This document shows, in pieces, positions 1 through 11,400 of a stretch of 64,000 nucleotides of DNA. This DNA is from Elgaria multicarinata webbii (Eukaryota > Chordata > Lepidosauria > Squamata > Anguidae): assembly GCF_023053635.1 (NCBI RefSeq), contig NC_086179.1:434501-498500 (forward strand), written 5' to 3'. Within the stretch, counting starts at the first letter, position 1; every line of letters starts with the position of its first letter. Position numbers and translations under genes: made by a program. Below the pieces are notes generated by a model. That model had not been told where the DNA came from. It ran no database searches and saw only the letters and a program-made list of their open reading frames with translations.

Positions 1-905
1 TGAGAAGGCCCCTGTATTGATCTGGGGTTCTGATTCCGTCAAATCCCAGTAGAAGTAACCCTGTAACTGAAGCAGCACCACAACCTCCCTCAAGGCTGCG
101 GGGACCACTCCACCCCATACCCCCGATCCATCCGTTCAATCCCCCGTGGCTGGCGCAAACAAGCTATGCTGGGCAAGGGTCCAGGGAGCATGGGTGGGTG
201 GCACAGATGCAAAGACCTTGTCTACACCCTCCAGCTTCAAAAACTGACACTGATCCCACCAAACAGGACAAGACAATGCAGTGGACCCCTCAATGGGCAA
301 CTGTATCAACAGTGGCATTCACATCAGCATGAAGGTGGGCGGTTTTCTCCTCAAAGTGTTTTGCAAACTGATCCCAGTAAGCCTCCAAGGAGCTCCGGCA
401 CGGGTTCCAAAAGGGTAGATGATTCTTATTTGTTACATTTCTATACCAGCCCATATCTGATCCTCTCTGGACAAAAAGGCTCAGCTGGACGGCTACTCGA
501 AGATGCGCCAGAAGTAGAAAATGAGGCCTACTTTGCCACCTTCAATGACATGTAGCAGCGGGCATGATTCTGTGCACTTTCATGTGCTTGAACACCTTTG
601 CGATGAGTCTCACGCCACTTGTGCTTCAACCATCTTCTGTCCTGTTTCACTGTCCAGCGGTCCCCAGTAAATCAGGCTCCATGGGGCTGAAGTGGGCGCT
701 CAGTAGCAATCGTCTCAACAGCCCGGCACACCTCGCCATCCCACAGCATGACAAGTGCCTCGGCAGAACGGCACACCCCAAGCATTCAGAAATCCATTGG
801 ATCCCGTCAGTCCGCCTGGGTCCCCTCACCTCTGCAAGAAGTGACTGGCACTGTGAGACCAAACTTTACGAGGAAGTGGTCTGACCATGACAATGGGGCA
901 ATTTC
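1..905 (-). mobile_element. L2-like LINE fragment (endonuclease end and linker)
   Basis: The minus strand reads an endonuclease-end motif, WSDHFLVKF, near 880-900, then a basic linker with YMSLKVAK and SSSSRPAE before stops and frameshifts. This layout is typical of the stretch between endonuclease and reverse transcriptase in L2-clade LINEs. The copy is decayed and runs off the left edge of the window. The family call rests on recognition only. Confidence 0.55.
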
Positions 906-917
906 CACCACCACCTA

Positions 918-1550
918 TAGTTTCCAGGTTCCTCCTTTTTGCCCCTTTTGAAGGTAGGGACAATGTTAGCCCTCCTCCAGTTGTCCGGCACCTCACCCAT
1001 CTTCCGTGACTTCGCAAAGATAATCAACAGGAGTTCTGAGAGTTCTTCTACCAGCTCCTTTATTACTCTAGGATGCAGTTCATCGGGCCCTGGAGATTTG
1101 AACTCATTGAAAGAAATTAGGTGTTCCTCGACCATTTGTTATCAATCTCAAGCTGCAATCCTGCCCCTTCAGCATGTACTTCACTTTTGCCAGGGGTGTG
1201 TGTGTGTGTCATAGACCTGTTTTTTTGGAGACTGAACCAAAGTAGGAATTGAGCACTTCACCCTTTTCTTTGTCATCTGTTATCAATTTGCCACCCTCAT
1301 TAAGCAGCTTAAACACCATTTCTTTCCTCTGTCTTTTACTATTCACATAACTGAGGAAAGCCTTTTTGTTGCTTTTAGGATTCCTCGCTAGCCTCAGCTC
1401 ATGATGCCATTCCTGCACTTCTGTGCCACCTGTCTGTACTCTTCTTTTGTAGCCTGGCCTTCCTTCCACTTCCTAAACATGTCCTTTTTTGTTTTCAGGT
1501 CATCTCTAAGCTTTTTGTGGAGCCACACTGGTTCCTTCTGTTGTCTTCTC
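918..1550 (-). mobile_element. CR1 LINE fragment (start of reverse transcriptase)
   Basis: Minus-strand pieces read LRLARNPKSNKKAFLSYVNSK, a GGKLITDDKEKGEVLNSYFG segment and FNEFKSPGPDELHPRVIKEL. These are the N-terminal part of CR1 ORF2 reverse transcriptase. They closely match the plus-strand CR1 at 9,700-10,120, so both copies belong to one subfamily. The fragment is cut at both ends: it meets the L2-like fragment on one side and a CPT1B-like exon on the other. Confidence 0.8.
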
Positions 1551-1556
1551 TAGCAG

Positions 1557-1728
1557 TCGCTGCTTGAGCCTCCGCAACCGAACCCTGCTGAGCGCCATCC
1601 TGTTCTCCACGGGCGTCTGGATCTCCGGCATCCTGCTCTGCCGCCAGACACTCAAACTGCTGCTGTCCTACCACGGCTGGATGTTCGAACCCCACGGCAA
1701 GACCAGCTACAGCACCAAGACCTAGGTG
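1557..1728 (+). pseudogene. CPT1B: Isolated CPT1B-like exon (carnitine palmitoyltransferase 1) with in-frame stop
   Basis: One reading frame from 1,558 gives LLSAILFSTGVWISGILL, then RQTLKLLLSYHGWMFEPHGK. This matches the second membrane segment of the mitochondrial outer-membrane enzyme CPT1 and the cytosolic stretch after it, and is closest to the muscle form CPT1B. A pyrimidine tract with TAG/CAG precedes it and a good donor, GTGAGT, follows at 1,729, so it is an exon and not a retrocopy. The frame hits TAG at 1,723 where the family has Ile-Trp (KIW/RIW), so it cannot encode a full CPT1 as read. No other CPT1 exon is visible, although CPT1B normally has many. A CR1 fragment abuts it upstream. 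CPT1B and DENND6B are near neighbours on human 22q13.33 and lie in the same relative orientation here. It may be a relic of a rearranged or lost CPT1B. Confidence 0.75.
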
Positions 1729-2229
1729 GTGAGTCCTCTCGGAGAGTGCGCATGCAGATGCAGGGGTGTGCCAGGATGGACACAGAACTGTGACTGGGCC
1801 TTCCCTCCATGGTGGCAGCCATTTTCTGACAGCACCCATGACAATTTCTCAAAATTCCAAATGTGCCCAGTGGTCCAAAAAGTTTGGAGACCCCCTGCAA
1901 TGGTATGAACATGGCAAACGGCTAAACGCACAGAGTGGCAAACATTGATCGTGGTAGCAGTTGGGCCTCTCTACACAGGGAGGCACGCTGGCAAGGGAAC
2001 CAATCCTCCAAGCGCGAGGAGCCCCACTGATGATGAAGCGTCAGCAATCAAGCAAGTTAAGCAACTGTGGGGGTTTCCAGGGCAGTCGACTCTCCCCTCA
2101 CAGTAGCGTGTCATGTGAACCCTTCGTAACCATGGTGCCACACCATGGTTACGATCCTTTTGCTGCAAAAGGATTAGAGGCCTAACCATGGCTTAGCGTG
2201 TTCTCAGGACCAGTGGAGTCAAAGGAGTA
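1729..2229. other. Gene-free stretch with two adjacent perfect hairpins
   Basis: No coding similarity seen. Two abutting perfect inverted repeats lie at 2,125-2,153 (13-base arms, 3-base loop) and 2,154-2,174 (8-base arms, 5-base loop). They may be part of a small DNA-transposon relic; the source is unknown. Confidence 0.5.
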
Positions 2230-2725
2230 TTGAAGGACGACAAGACAATTACACAGAAGGTGAATGAACTCTTATTCTGGGCGAAGTATAAAGTGTTGGT
2301 TATTACCTTTAAAGCCCTACGTGGTTTGGGTCCAGGTTACCTATGGGATCGCCTTCTCCCGTACAATCCGCCCCACACACTCAGGTCCTCTGGGAAGAAT
2401 TTCCTTCAGCCAACCACAACAAGGCTGTCAACCGTTACCCTGAGGACCTTCTTTTCTGCTGCCCCCAGACTGCGGAATTGCCTGCCGGTAGCGATTCGTC
2501 AGCTTAATACTCTCTCTGACTTTAAGACAGCCATAAGACTACTCTCTTCCTGCAGGCCTACCCAGATGAATTTTAAACCTAAGAATTTTAAGATGTTGTG
2601 ATTGTTATTTTAATATTGTATCAGTTTTATATGCACTTTTAACCAATTTTATGTACTGTATTTAATGTTGTTCCCCAGCTCGATCCAGAGGGAGAGGCGG
2701 GTAAGAAATAAATTTATTATCATCG
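2230..2725 (+). mobile_element. L2-like LINE 3' end
   Basis: The plus strand reads VLVITFKALRGLGPGYLWDR, then TLRTFFSAAPRLRNCLPVAI, the C-terminal tail of L2-clade ORF2. An AT-rich 3' UTR and a short ATT-type tail follow. The copy is 5'-truncated and faces a similar copy on the other strand about 120 bases away. Confidence 0.7.
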
Positions 2726-2799
2726 TTATCGTCATCAGTCTTCACTGCAGAAGATAGGACAGATATCTGAGGAACAGAGGCAAATAGTGGTGACAAGAG

Positions 2800-2800
<1 letters not shown>

Positions 2801-2846
<46 letters not shown>

Positions 2847-2847
2847 T
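2801..2847. repeat. (TAA)n microsatellite
   Basis: About 15 uninterrupted TAA units. They form the shared tail between two L2-like LINE ends that meet tail to tail. Confidence 0.95.
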
Positions 2848-3200
2848 TATTTGTTACCCGCCTCTCCCTCTGGATCAAGGTGGGGTACAACACAAATGCA
2901 AACACCATAAAATACATATAATTGATTAAAACATATAAAACAAATACTTTATTAAAAGCAGCACATTATTAAAAGGCATCTTAAAATTCAACTCGGTAGG
3001 CCTCCTGGAAGAGATCAGTCTTTATGGCTTTCTTAAATTCTGGAAGACTGTTAAGTTGACGAATCTCTCCCGGCAGGCCATTCCACAATCTGGGAGTGGC
3101 AGAAGAGAAGGTCCTCTGGGTAATAGTTGCCAGCCTTGTTTTTGTTGACTGGAGTAAATTCTTCCAAGAGGACCTGAGTGGGTGGGGCGGAAGGTAAGAT
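2848..3200 (-). mobile_element. L2-like LINE 3' end, opposite strand
   Basis: The minus strand reads PLRSSWKNLLQSTKTRLATI, TPRLWNGLPGEIRQLNSLPE and FKKAIKTDLFQEAYRVEF. It is the same family as the copy at 2,230-2,725 but inverted relative to it. It is 5'-truncated near 3,200. Confidence 0.7.
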
Positions 3201-3419
3201 GAGCTTCTCCATTGAAAGGCTACAATGGGAAGGCGACAAACAGCTGCATTTTCAAGATCCCACTCTGGCCACTGCCCCTGACCTGTACAACGCAAGGTCC
3301 CTCCCCTCCTGAGCCCATCCCCAAGCCCACGTGTCCACAGCCAAAGGCCCTCCGCCACCTCCAGCTGCTCCACTAACAACCTGACATTACGCACAACGAG
3401 GTACACTTCACTCGACATG
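3201..3419. other. Unassigned sequence between LINE fragments
   Basis: Moderately GC-rich sequence with no recognised coding motif. It may be an older LINE linker. Confidence 0.3.
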
Positions 3420-3643
3420 GGACTGAGCTTCCAGCCTCAAACGCAGAGTCACCTGGCCTTGAATCTGGCCCAGTGGGTTAAAAATGGGAGTCACTGCTGG
3501 CAAGCGGATGAACACATCTCATGGGTCACTGGCCGAGGGAGCAGCAGGACTATGTCTGCTGCACTAGGCCTAAATGAGCAGGGGGTTGGACTCAATGGCC
3601 TTAGGGGCCCCTTCCAACTCCACTATGCTACGATTCTATGATC
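3420..3643 (+). mobile_element. CR1 LINE 3' terminus
   Basis: It ends with the CR1 signature: GGACTCAATGGCC, then CCCTTCCAACTC, then the octamer-type tail ATTCTATGA at 3,633-3,643. Only the 3' UTR end is clear; the upstream boundary is uncertain. Confidence 0.7.
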
Positions 3644-3654
3644 AAAGGAACACG

Positions 3655-3760
3655 GCAATCTTGAGCTGAAGAGAAGACCTTCATTCATTCATTACATTTA
3701 TATACTGCCCAACAGCCAAAGCTCTCTTGGTGGTTTACACAGATTAAGCTTCCACATGAT
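3655..3760 (-). mobile_element. Fragment of a LINE 3' UTR
   Basis: It contains TATACTGCCC and CAAAGCTCTC, the reverse complement of the hairpin-plus-TAAA tail also found at 14.2, 39.3 and 49.6 kb. The family is probably L2-like. Confidence 0.5.
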
Positions 3761-4822
3761 TGTCCTTTTAATGCAACTGCATCTTCTTCACCTCCATTTC
3801 TGACTCACATTCAGCCAGCCATCGACAGTGGCCTCAGGTCATTTCCCAGCCTGCTTCAGAGAAACACATCCCACCTGTAGAAACCGTCTCTGTGGCTGGG
3901 GGAGATCGTTTTGAATTCTCCTCACGTCCTGCAAAGTTTCCACCATGGTCCCCATTCGCACAGGCCCAATCAGCATTTCAAAAGCTGCCCCTCAGGATGG
4001 TCTCCTTTGCATTTTGGCTGCTGTCAGGCCAAGAGTAGCCTGCCAGAGAAGCACGGCCATCGCGAATGCCAGACCGCCTTGCTCTCCCATCGTCTGATGG
4101 AGGCAAACATCACCTCCCTCTGAGTTCCTGTTAAAGAAGAGGCAGAAAGCTCTCTAGGCGTGCTCTCAGCACCCCTTTTCCTCCCACACACCACCCATGG
4201 GGGGGAAAGCCACAAGGTGGCAGCCTTGTCTCAACCATTTTGAAGCCTCTGAATGGAGAGGGATTCGAACACGGCCTCAAAGCAGAGTCGAAGGGACTAA
4301 ATGTGTCAAGCGGTCCCTTCATCACAGGCAGCCTATAAAATCTCACCTAGTTTTAAACAACAACAACAACAACAACCACCTCTCCAAGAAGGACGTTTGC
4401 TTGTTCACAACACAGAACAGCCCAACTGATGAAACACAAAGCCCAGCAGGCATCCAACAACCCATAACCACTTAGCATGGGTCAATTATCCCTTTCACAA
4501 TGCAGGGGAAAACCGGTGGAAGAGTATGGAATATTCTTCTTGCACAATTATCTATAACATTTAGAAAAAACACCACTACCAAACCCAAAATTAAGTACAA
4601 ATAGAGAAAGTTTACTTTTTTTGTTCACGCATAGCCTTATAGAGGCTAACTTTTTTGTCTTTGTAAAAAAACTAAACAACAACAGCATGTATCTCTAGAT
4701 AACAACGATGGATACAATAGATAGTATATATAAAGCTGATACATGACAGGAAACAGCGGATAACATTAAATTATCTACAATTTAAATAGCCATATTTAAA
4801 AGATGTGTCTTCACCTCCTTTA
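3761..4822. other. Gene-free stretch with a short (CAA)n
   Basis: No supported coding region. A (CAA)n run lies at 4,357-4,377. The right third is AT-rich and unassigned. Confidence 0.5.
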
Positions 4823-6775
4823 AGAACATCAGAACATCAGAAGTGCCCTGATGCTGGATCAGACCGAGGGTCCATCTAGTCCAGCACTCTGTTCACACAG
4901 TGGCCAAACAGCTGTCGACCAGGCACCAACAAAGCAGGCCGCGGTGCAACAGCACCCTCCCACCCATGTTCCCCAGCAACTGGTGCACACAGGCCTACTG
5001 CCTCAGATACTGGAGGCAGCACACCAGGGCTAGTAGCCATTGATAGCCTTCTCCTCCAGGAATTTATCCAACCCCCTTTTAAAGCTGTCCAAATTGGTGG
5101 CCGTCACTACATCTTGTGGTACTGAATTCCATAATTTAACTCTGCATTGCGTGAAGAAGTACTTCCTCTTATGTGTCCTGAATCTCCCACCAATCAGCTT
5201 CATGGGATAGGACCCCATTGGGTTCTAGTATTTTGAGAAAGAAATGTCTCCATATCCACATTCTCCACACCATGCATAATTTTGTACATGTCTGTCATGT
5301 CTCCCCTTAGCGTCCTTTTTTCCAAGCTAAACAATCCCAGCTGTTGTAACCTTCCCTCATAGGGGAGATGCTCCAGCCCCCTAATCATTTCACTTGCCCT
5401 TTTCTGCATGTTTTCCAGCTCTTATAATATCATTTTTTAGGTGTAGTGACCAGAACTGTACACAGTATTCTAAGTGTGGTCGCACCATAGATTTGTATAA
5501 GGGCAGTATGATACTGGCCGTTTTATTCTCAATTCCTTTTCTTATAATGCCTAACATGGAGTTTGCCTTCTTTACAATGGCTGCACACTGGGTGGACATT
5601 TTCATTGAGCTGTCCACCACAACCCCAAGATCTCTTTCTTGTTTGGTCACTGCCAGCTCAGATCCCATCAGGTTATACTTGAAGTTGGGGTTTTTTTTTG
5701 CCCCAACGTGCATCACCTTACACTTGCTTATCTTGAACCGCATCTGCCATTTGGATGCCCACTCTCCCAGCTTGGAGAGATCCCTTTGGAGCTCTTCACA
5801 ATGCCTTTGTGGTTTAACAACCTTAAATGATTCGGTGCCATCTGCAAACTTGGGCACTTCACTGCTCACTCCTAATTCCAGATCTTTCATGAACAAGTTG
5901 AAAAGAATTGGTCCCAATACCGATTCCTGTGGGACCCCACTATTTATTTCCCTCCATCGGGAGACTTTACTACTCTCTGTTTACTGTTCTCTAACCAGTT
6001 ACTGATCCATAAGAGGACCTCTCCTCTTATTCCATAACTGCTAAACTTGCTCAGGAGTCTTTGGTGGGGGACTTTATCAAAAGCCTTTTCGAAGTCCAAG
6101 TAAACAATGTCCACCAGATCACCCCTGACTACATGTTTGCTGACACTCCCAAAGAATTCTAGAAGGTTAGTGAGACAAGACTTGTCTTTGCGGAAGCCAT
6201 GTTGATTCTTCTTCAGCAGGGCCTGCCCTTCTACATGCTTACTAATTTTGTCTTTAATAATGCTTTCAACCAATTTACCTCGAACAGATGTCAAGCTAAC
6301 TGACCTGTAATTTCCCGGATCCCCCCTGGATCCCTTTTTGAAAATTGGTGTTACATTGGCCATGTTCCAGTCCCCTGATAAAGAGGCTGAGCTTAGGGAC
6401 ATGTTGCATGTTTTTGTGAGAAGGTCCGCAACCTCATATTTGAGTTGAAAACTCTAGGATGGATACCATCCGGGCCTGGTGATTTACTTACTTTCAATTT
6501 GTCAATAAGGTTGAGAACTTCATCTTTTGTCACCACTATTTGCCTCAGTTCCTCACACTCCCTTCCTGAAAACATCAGTTCAGGCACAGACGTCTGTCTT
6601 GTATCTTCTGCAGTGAACACCAATGCAAAGAATTCATTCAGCTTCTCTGCAATCTCCCTGCCCTCCTTTAGCACTCCCTTAACTCCGTTGTCATCCAACG
6701 GTCCAACTGCTTCCCTAGCTGGTTTCCTGCTTGTGATGTATTTCCTGCTTTCTGAACCTAGGGAGAATAGGAAGT
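4823..6775 (-). mobile_element. CR1/L3-like LINE, 5'-truncated, with most of the reverse transcriptase
   Basis: Read right to left, the minus strand shows SKSPGPDGIHPRVF, PIFKKGSRGDPGNYRSVSLT, LKKNQHGFRKDKSCLTNLLE, VYLDFEKAFDKVPHQRLLSK, LEYCVQFWSLHLK and the C-terminal FKRGLDKFLEEKAINGY. The catalytic FADD is decayed to FADG near 5,840. Coding is split over several frames, so it is dead. The 3' UTR carries the motif GGTCCATCTAGTCCAGCA on the plus strand, and the 3' tip has tandem GATGTTCT on the minus strand. The same 3' end recurs at 14.3-14.8, 31.9-32.3, 33.9-34.3, 43.2, 54.9 and 63.2 kb. Confidence 0.8.
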
Positions 6776-7869
6776 GATCCCAACTCCAAAGGGGGTGCAT
6801 TCCAGAATTCGGGAACAACCCAGAATTCAGGCCCAACCCCCCGTGAGCCTGACAAGAGGGCCTCTTCAGGGCAACTTTTGCTGATCTTAGTAACTGAGCA
6901 GGTTGATAGCAAGAGAGGCAGCCCCTCGGACAGCCAGGCCCTGAGCCATTTAGAGCTTTAAAAGTGAACACAAACACCTTAAACTGAGCCTGGACTACAA
7001 CTCGCAACCAGTGCAGATAAGTCACTCCCTTTTCTCCCCCACCTTTTCTGGATTAAATCTCAGCTTGTTCATCCCCATCCAGCCCATGTGCAAACTCAGG
7101 CAACATTCAAGGACTCCAGGGACTGCTTCTTTGGAGTCTGATGACAAAGAGCATCAGAGCCGAGCAGCATCTGCACACTGATGGCACCTCACTCCAAAGC
7201 TCTGGACGACCTCTCCCAGCTGTCTTATTTAGATGTTAAACATCAGAAGGGGCAGAACAGGACCTGGTGGGACACTGCAGACTCATGGCTGCAATACCAA
7301 ACAGTATTCTCCCAACACCAACCTGACAGGAACCACTACAATGCCGTGCCTCCAAGGCCCCGCCCCGCCAGGCAGTCCGGAAGGGTCTCACGGCAAGGGT
7401 AGGAAACGCCACCAAGAGGTCCAGGAGAACTACAGGCCGGGGCCGCCGTCTCCCCACCCATGTCCTAGCGTCGGCTGCCACAGTCAGAAAGGCAGCTCTT
7501 AAACACCCCATTCACATAACGTTTGGGGTTCTTCTGTACCAAATAAATCTCCAAGCCTGCTTCTTGGACCGTTTCCCACAATCCAAATAAGATGTAAAGA
7601 GAAGAAAGCAATGGCTCTTACCTCTTGTGCAAATCAAGAATGAGACCTTTCTGCAGAGCACTTGACTTTGAGATTAGCTTCCATTTAACTCAGTTTACCT
7701 TTTGCCTTTTCCTGAGGAATAAAAGAAAACGAAAACATTATTAGTACCAAGAAGCATGAATGCAGAAAGGTGTTCACATCTGAATGCAGCATCTGCAGAG
7801 GAATCCACAGTAAGAGCATTTCTAACCTTCCAGGAATTTAACCCCATTCTTCCACTCCTTTTCTAACAA
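6776..7869. other. Degenerate repeat mixture without a gene
   Basis: At about 6,880-7,020 the minus strand reads FKVFVFTFKALNGSGPGC, a worn L2-like ORF2 tail. The rest is unassigned. Short open frames at 7,181-7,511 have no recognised motif or splice context. Confidence 0.45.
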
Positions 7870-7990
7870 CAGGTTCAGTTCTGGACAACCATCTGTCAGG
7901 GATGCTTTAGGGAGGATTCCTGCATTGAGAGGGGAGTTCGACTTGATGGCCTTGTAGGCCCCTTCCAACTCTACTATTCTATGATTCTAA
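7870..7990 (+). mobile_element. CR1 LINE 3' terminus
   Basis: A short 3' end with GACAACCATCTGTCAGGGAT, then GGCCCCTTCCAACTCTACTA, then ATTCTATGATTCTA. It matches the 3' tip of the long CR1 ending at 12,040. Confidence 0.85.
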
Positions 7991-8489
7991 TGAAGTGTCT
8001 GGGATTGCCAGCCAAAGTTTAATATCACCATACTATGGGGACACACTGGAAGCCAATAGTTGGCCTAATTGTTTCAAGTTCCTGTATTACTTACAGACTT
8101 TCACTTTGCCCCTTTACAGCAGATATTTAGAGGAGAGACCTTTAACTGAGCCCACAAACTCCCTGCACATTCAGGGCGGCTTCCTCAAAGTAGGGCTCAT
8201 GGCTTTTCTTTCAATGTTGACTATTAGATCTATTGTACCTTGTTTCTTCACTCCTTTGGGGGGGGGCTATGTCACTTTGTAGGAGTGCAGCTCTAAAAAG
8301 CAGCTAACAAATGCTTTATTTGTTATTTTTAAATTTATTTTAAGGCAGGATCTTCATCTTATGATACCAAGGTGGTATAAAAAAAGGAAGACCGAAATAC
8401 GCCCCAATATAATACAATAAATGCATAAAACATTCCAATAAAAACAAATCAGAAACATAAAACAGCAGAGAAATTAAATAAACCCCAGC
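7991..8489. other. AT-rich gap with a LINE 3' UTR-like part
   Basis: 8,290-8,480 resembles an inverted LINE 3' UTR, with TTTATTTG, AAGGTGGTATAAAAA and several ATAAA runs. No gene seen. Confidence 0.35.
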
Positions 8490-11400
8490 ATACTACTTCA
8501 AAAAGTAGTAGGCACGAGGCAGCAGGCACGAGGCCCCCTCTGCCTAGCAGCTTCCCCTGGCAAGAAGCTTCCCCTGGCAAAAGGACCAGGAGAAGCGCCT
8601 CCCGGGAAGTCGCTTAACCCACATATAAGGAAGGAAGGATGCTCCAACAGTGCCCCCAAATAGTGTCCGCAACAATGTAGGAACAAAGCCAGACGATAAA
8701 ACACATGGTCTTCGATGTCTATGTACTAATGCCCAGAGCATGGGAAACAAACAGAATGAACTTGAACTCTTATTACATGAAGGCAAATACGACTTGATAG
8801 GTATAACTGAAACTTGGTGGGATGACTCCCATGACTGGAATATAGCAATTGAAGGATATAACTTGTTCAAAAAGAACAGAAGAAATAGAAAGGGAGGTGG
8901 AGTTGCACTATATGTTAAAAATACCTATCCCTGCACAGAAATACAGGAGGATCAGACTGGGAGCCCCGTCGAGAGCATCTGGATTAAAATAAATGGGGCA
9001 AGGAATAAAAAGAATATGATAATCGGAGTCTACTACCGACCACCCAATCAAGGAGAAGACGAGGACGAAACTTTTGAGAAACAAATTGCCAGTGTTTCAA
9101 GGACGTGTGATGTAGTAGTGATGGGGGACTTCAATTACCCTGATATCTGTTGGGAGACCAATACTGCCAAAAGCGGCCCTTCCAAGAAATTCCTGACATG
9201 TGTGGGTGATAACTTTCTCCTTCAGAAAGTGGAGGAAGGAACTAGAGGATCAGCAATCCTTGACTTGATATTGACCAACAGAGATGACTTAGTGGATAAA
9301 GTGGCAGTTACAGGAACTCTGGGGGAAAGTGACCATGTCATACTTGAATTCTTGATTATGAAGGAGAGAAAAGTTGAGTGTAGCCATACACGTACTCTGG
9401 ATTTTAGGAAAGCTGATTTTAATAAACTCAGAACTATGATAAGTAAGGTCCCGTGGCAAGTGAGCCTAATGAGAAAAGGAGTGCAGGATGGGTGGGAGTA
9501 TTTAAAAAAGGAAATTTTAAAGGCAAAGTTATAAACAATTCCAACAAGGAGAAAAGATAGAAGACAACAGAGGAAACCAATGTGGCTCCACAAAAAGCTT
9601 AGAGATGACCTGAAAACAAAAAAGGATACATATAGGAAGTGGAAGGAAGGCCAGGCTACAAAAGAAGAGTACAGACAGGTAGCTGAGAATGAGCTGAGGT
9701 TAGCGAGGGATGCTAAAAGAAATAAAAAGGCTTTCTTCAGATATGTGAGTAGTAAAAGACAGAAGAAAGAAATGGTGGTCAACTGCTTAATGAGGATGGC
9801 AAATTGATAACAGATGACAAAGAAAAGGCTGAAGTGCTCAATTCCTACTTTGGCTCCGTCTTCTCCCAAAAGCGGGTCTATGACCCCCCTGGAAAAAGTG
9901 AAGCAGAAGTTGAGGGGGCAGGATTACAGTTTGAGATTGATAAACAAATGGTCAAAGAACACCTAATTTCCTTGAATGAGTTCAAATCTCCAGGGCCCGA
10001 TGAACTGCATCCTAGAATAATAAAGGAGCTAGCGGAAGAACTCTCAGAACCTTTGTCTATTATCTTTGCAAAATCATGGAAGACGGGTGAGGTGCCGGAC
10101 GACTGGAGGAGGGCTAACGTTGTCCCTGTGAAGGACTGGGAAAGTTATAAAATGCAATAAGCCCTGGAATATAGTTGTTTCCGAAGTAATTTGTTTCCTG
10201 TAGGTAATAAACCTTGCCTTCCTGTTAGGCAGTAAACCATAGTGGTGATGGATAGAGAAGGGTCCAACTTGATATGTTTATGGGAGGAATCTGGCCAGCT
10301 TGTTTATGGTGCAACCCGGCGCCAGGACCCAGCTTTTGGGATGTGGGAAAGTGGGAGTTAAACTTACCGAGGTCAGGCTGAGGCTTTACACCTGGGGGTT
10401 ATCTCCTGCCTGGGCTAATTGGGCTTTGTGTAAGAAGAAAGAGTCAACTCCCCCATTAAGAGACAAACAGATAAAAGGTTGATGGGATTAAGCTGGGGCA
10501 GGTCTTTAGCCCCGAGGCTATTTGCTGCGAGCTGGTTTTCTCTAAAGGCAAGTTGGTCGGTTTGACCAGGGAAGGGAAATTTAGTGGGCAAACTGTTTGT
10601 TCTTGTATGAATGGATTTATGGGTGGTTTTGTATGACTTGTATCTGTATTATCCATTCCTTACCCCTATTCCCTCTTATTTTCTATTTTATTTACCTGTC
10701 TGTAGCGGCTACCGACCAAGTGCCTATTTAGTGACTGTTTCTCTGTTTTCTTTTATAATAAACTTTTTATCTTGGTTACTGCGGGTGTTGGTGTGTTTTA
10801 TTCCAAGGAAGTACTGGTTCTTTGGGTGGGAGCAGTTGGGGAAAATACCCTGGGGAAGGACTGATTAACTCAGCCCTCCTTCACAGTCCCTATTTTCAAA
10901 AAGGGCAAAAAGGAGGAACCTGGGAACTACAGACCAGTCAGTCTGACATCCATCCCTGGGAAAATTCTGGAATAGATTATAAAGAAGTCAATCTGTAAAC
11001 ACAGAATCGAACTCAAAGAGTACTTATCAATGGAACCTTCTCAAACTGGGGAGAGGCAACGAGTGGGGTACCGCAGGGATCAGTCCTGGGCCCAGTGCTC
11101 TTCAACATTTTTATTAATGATTTGGACAAGGAGGTGCAGGGAACGCTTATCAAATTTGCAGATGACGCAAAATTGGGTGGGATAGCTAATACCCTGGAAG
11201 ACAGAAACAAACTTCAAAGTGATCTTGATAGGCTGGAGAGCTGGGCTGAAAACAACAGAATGAAATTTAATAGGGATAAATGCCAAGTTCTACATTTAGG
11301 AAATAGAAACCAAATGCACAGTTACAAGATGGGCAATACTTGGCTCCGGAATACTACAAATGAGAAGGATCTTGGAATTGTTGTAGATCGCAAGCTGAAT

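Noticed and set aside
8650-9534. 294-codon open frame as a host nuclease gene
   Set aside because: It is the endonuclease of a CR1 LINE, followed in order by reverse-transcriptase motifs and the CR1 3' tail.
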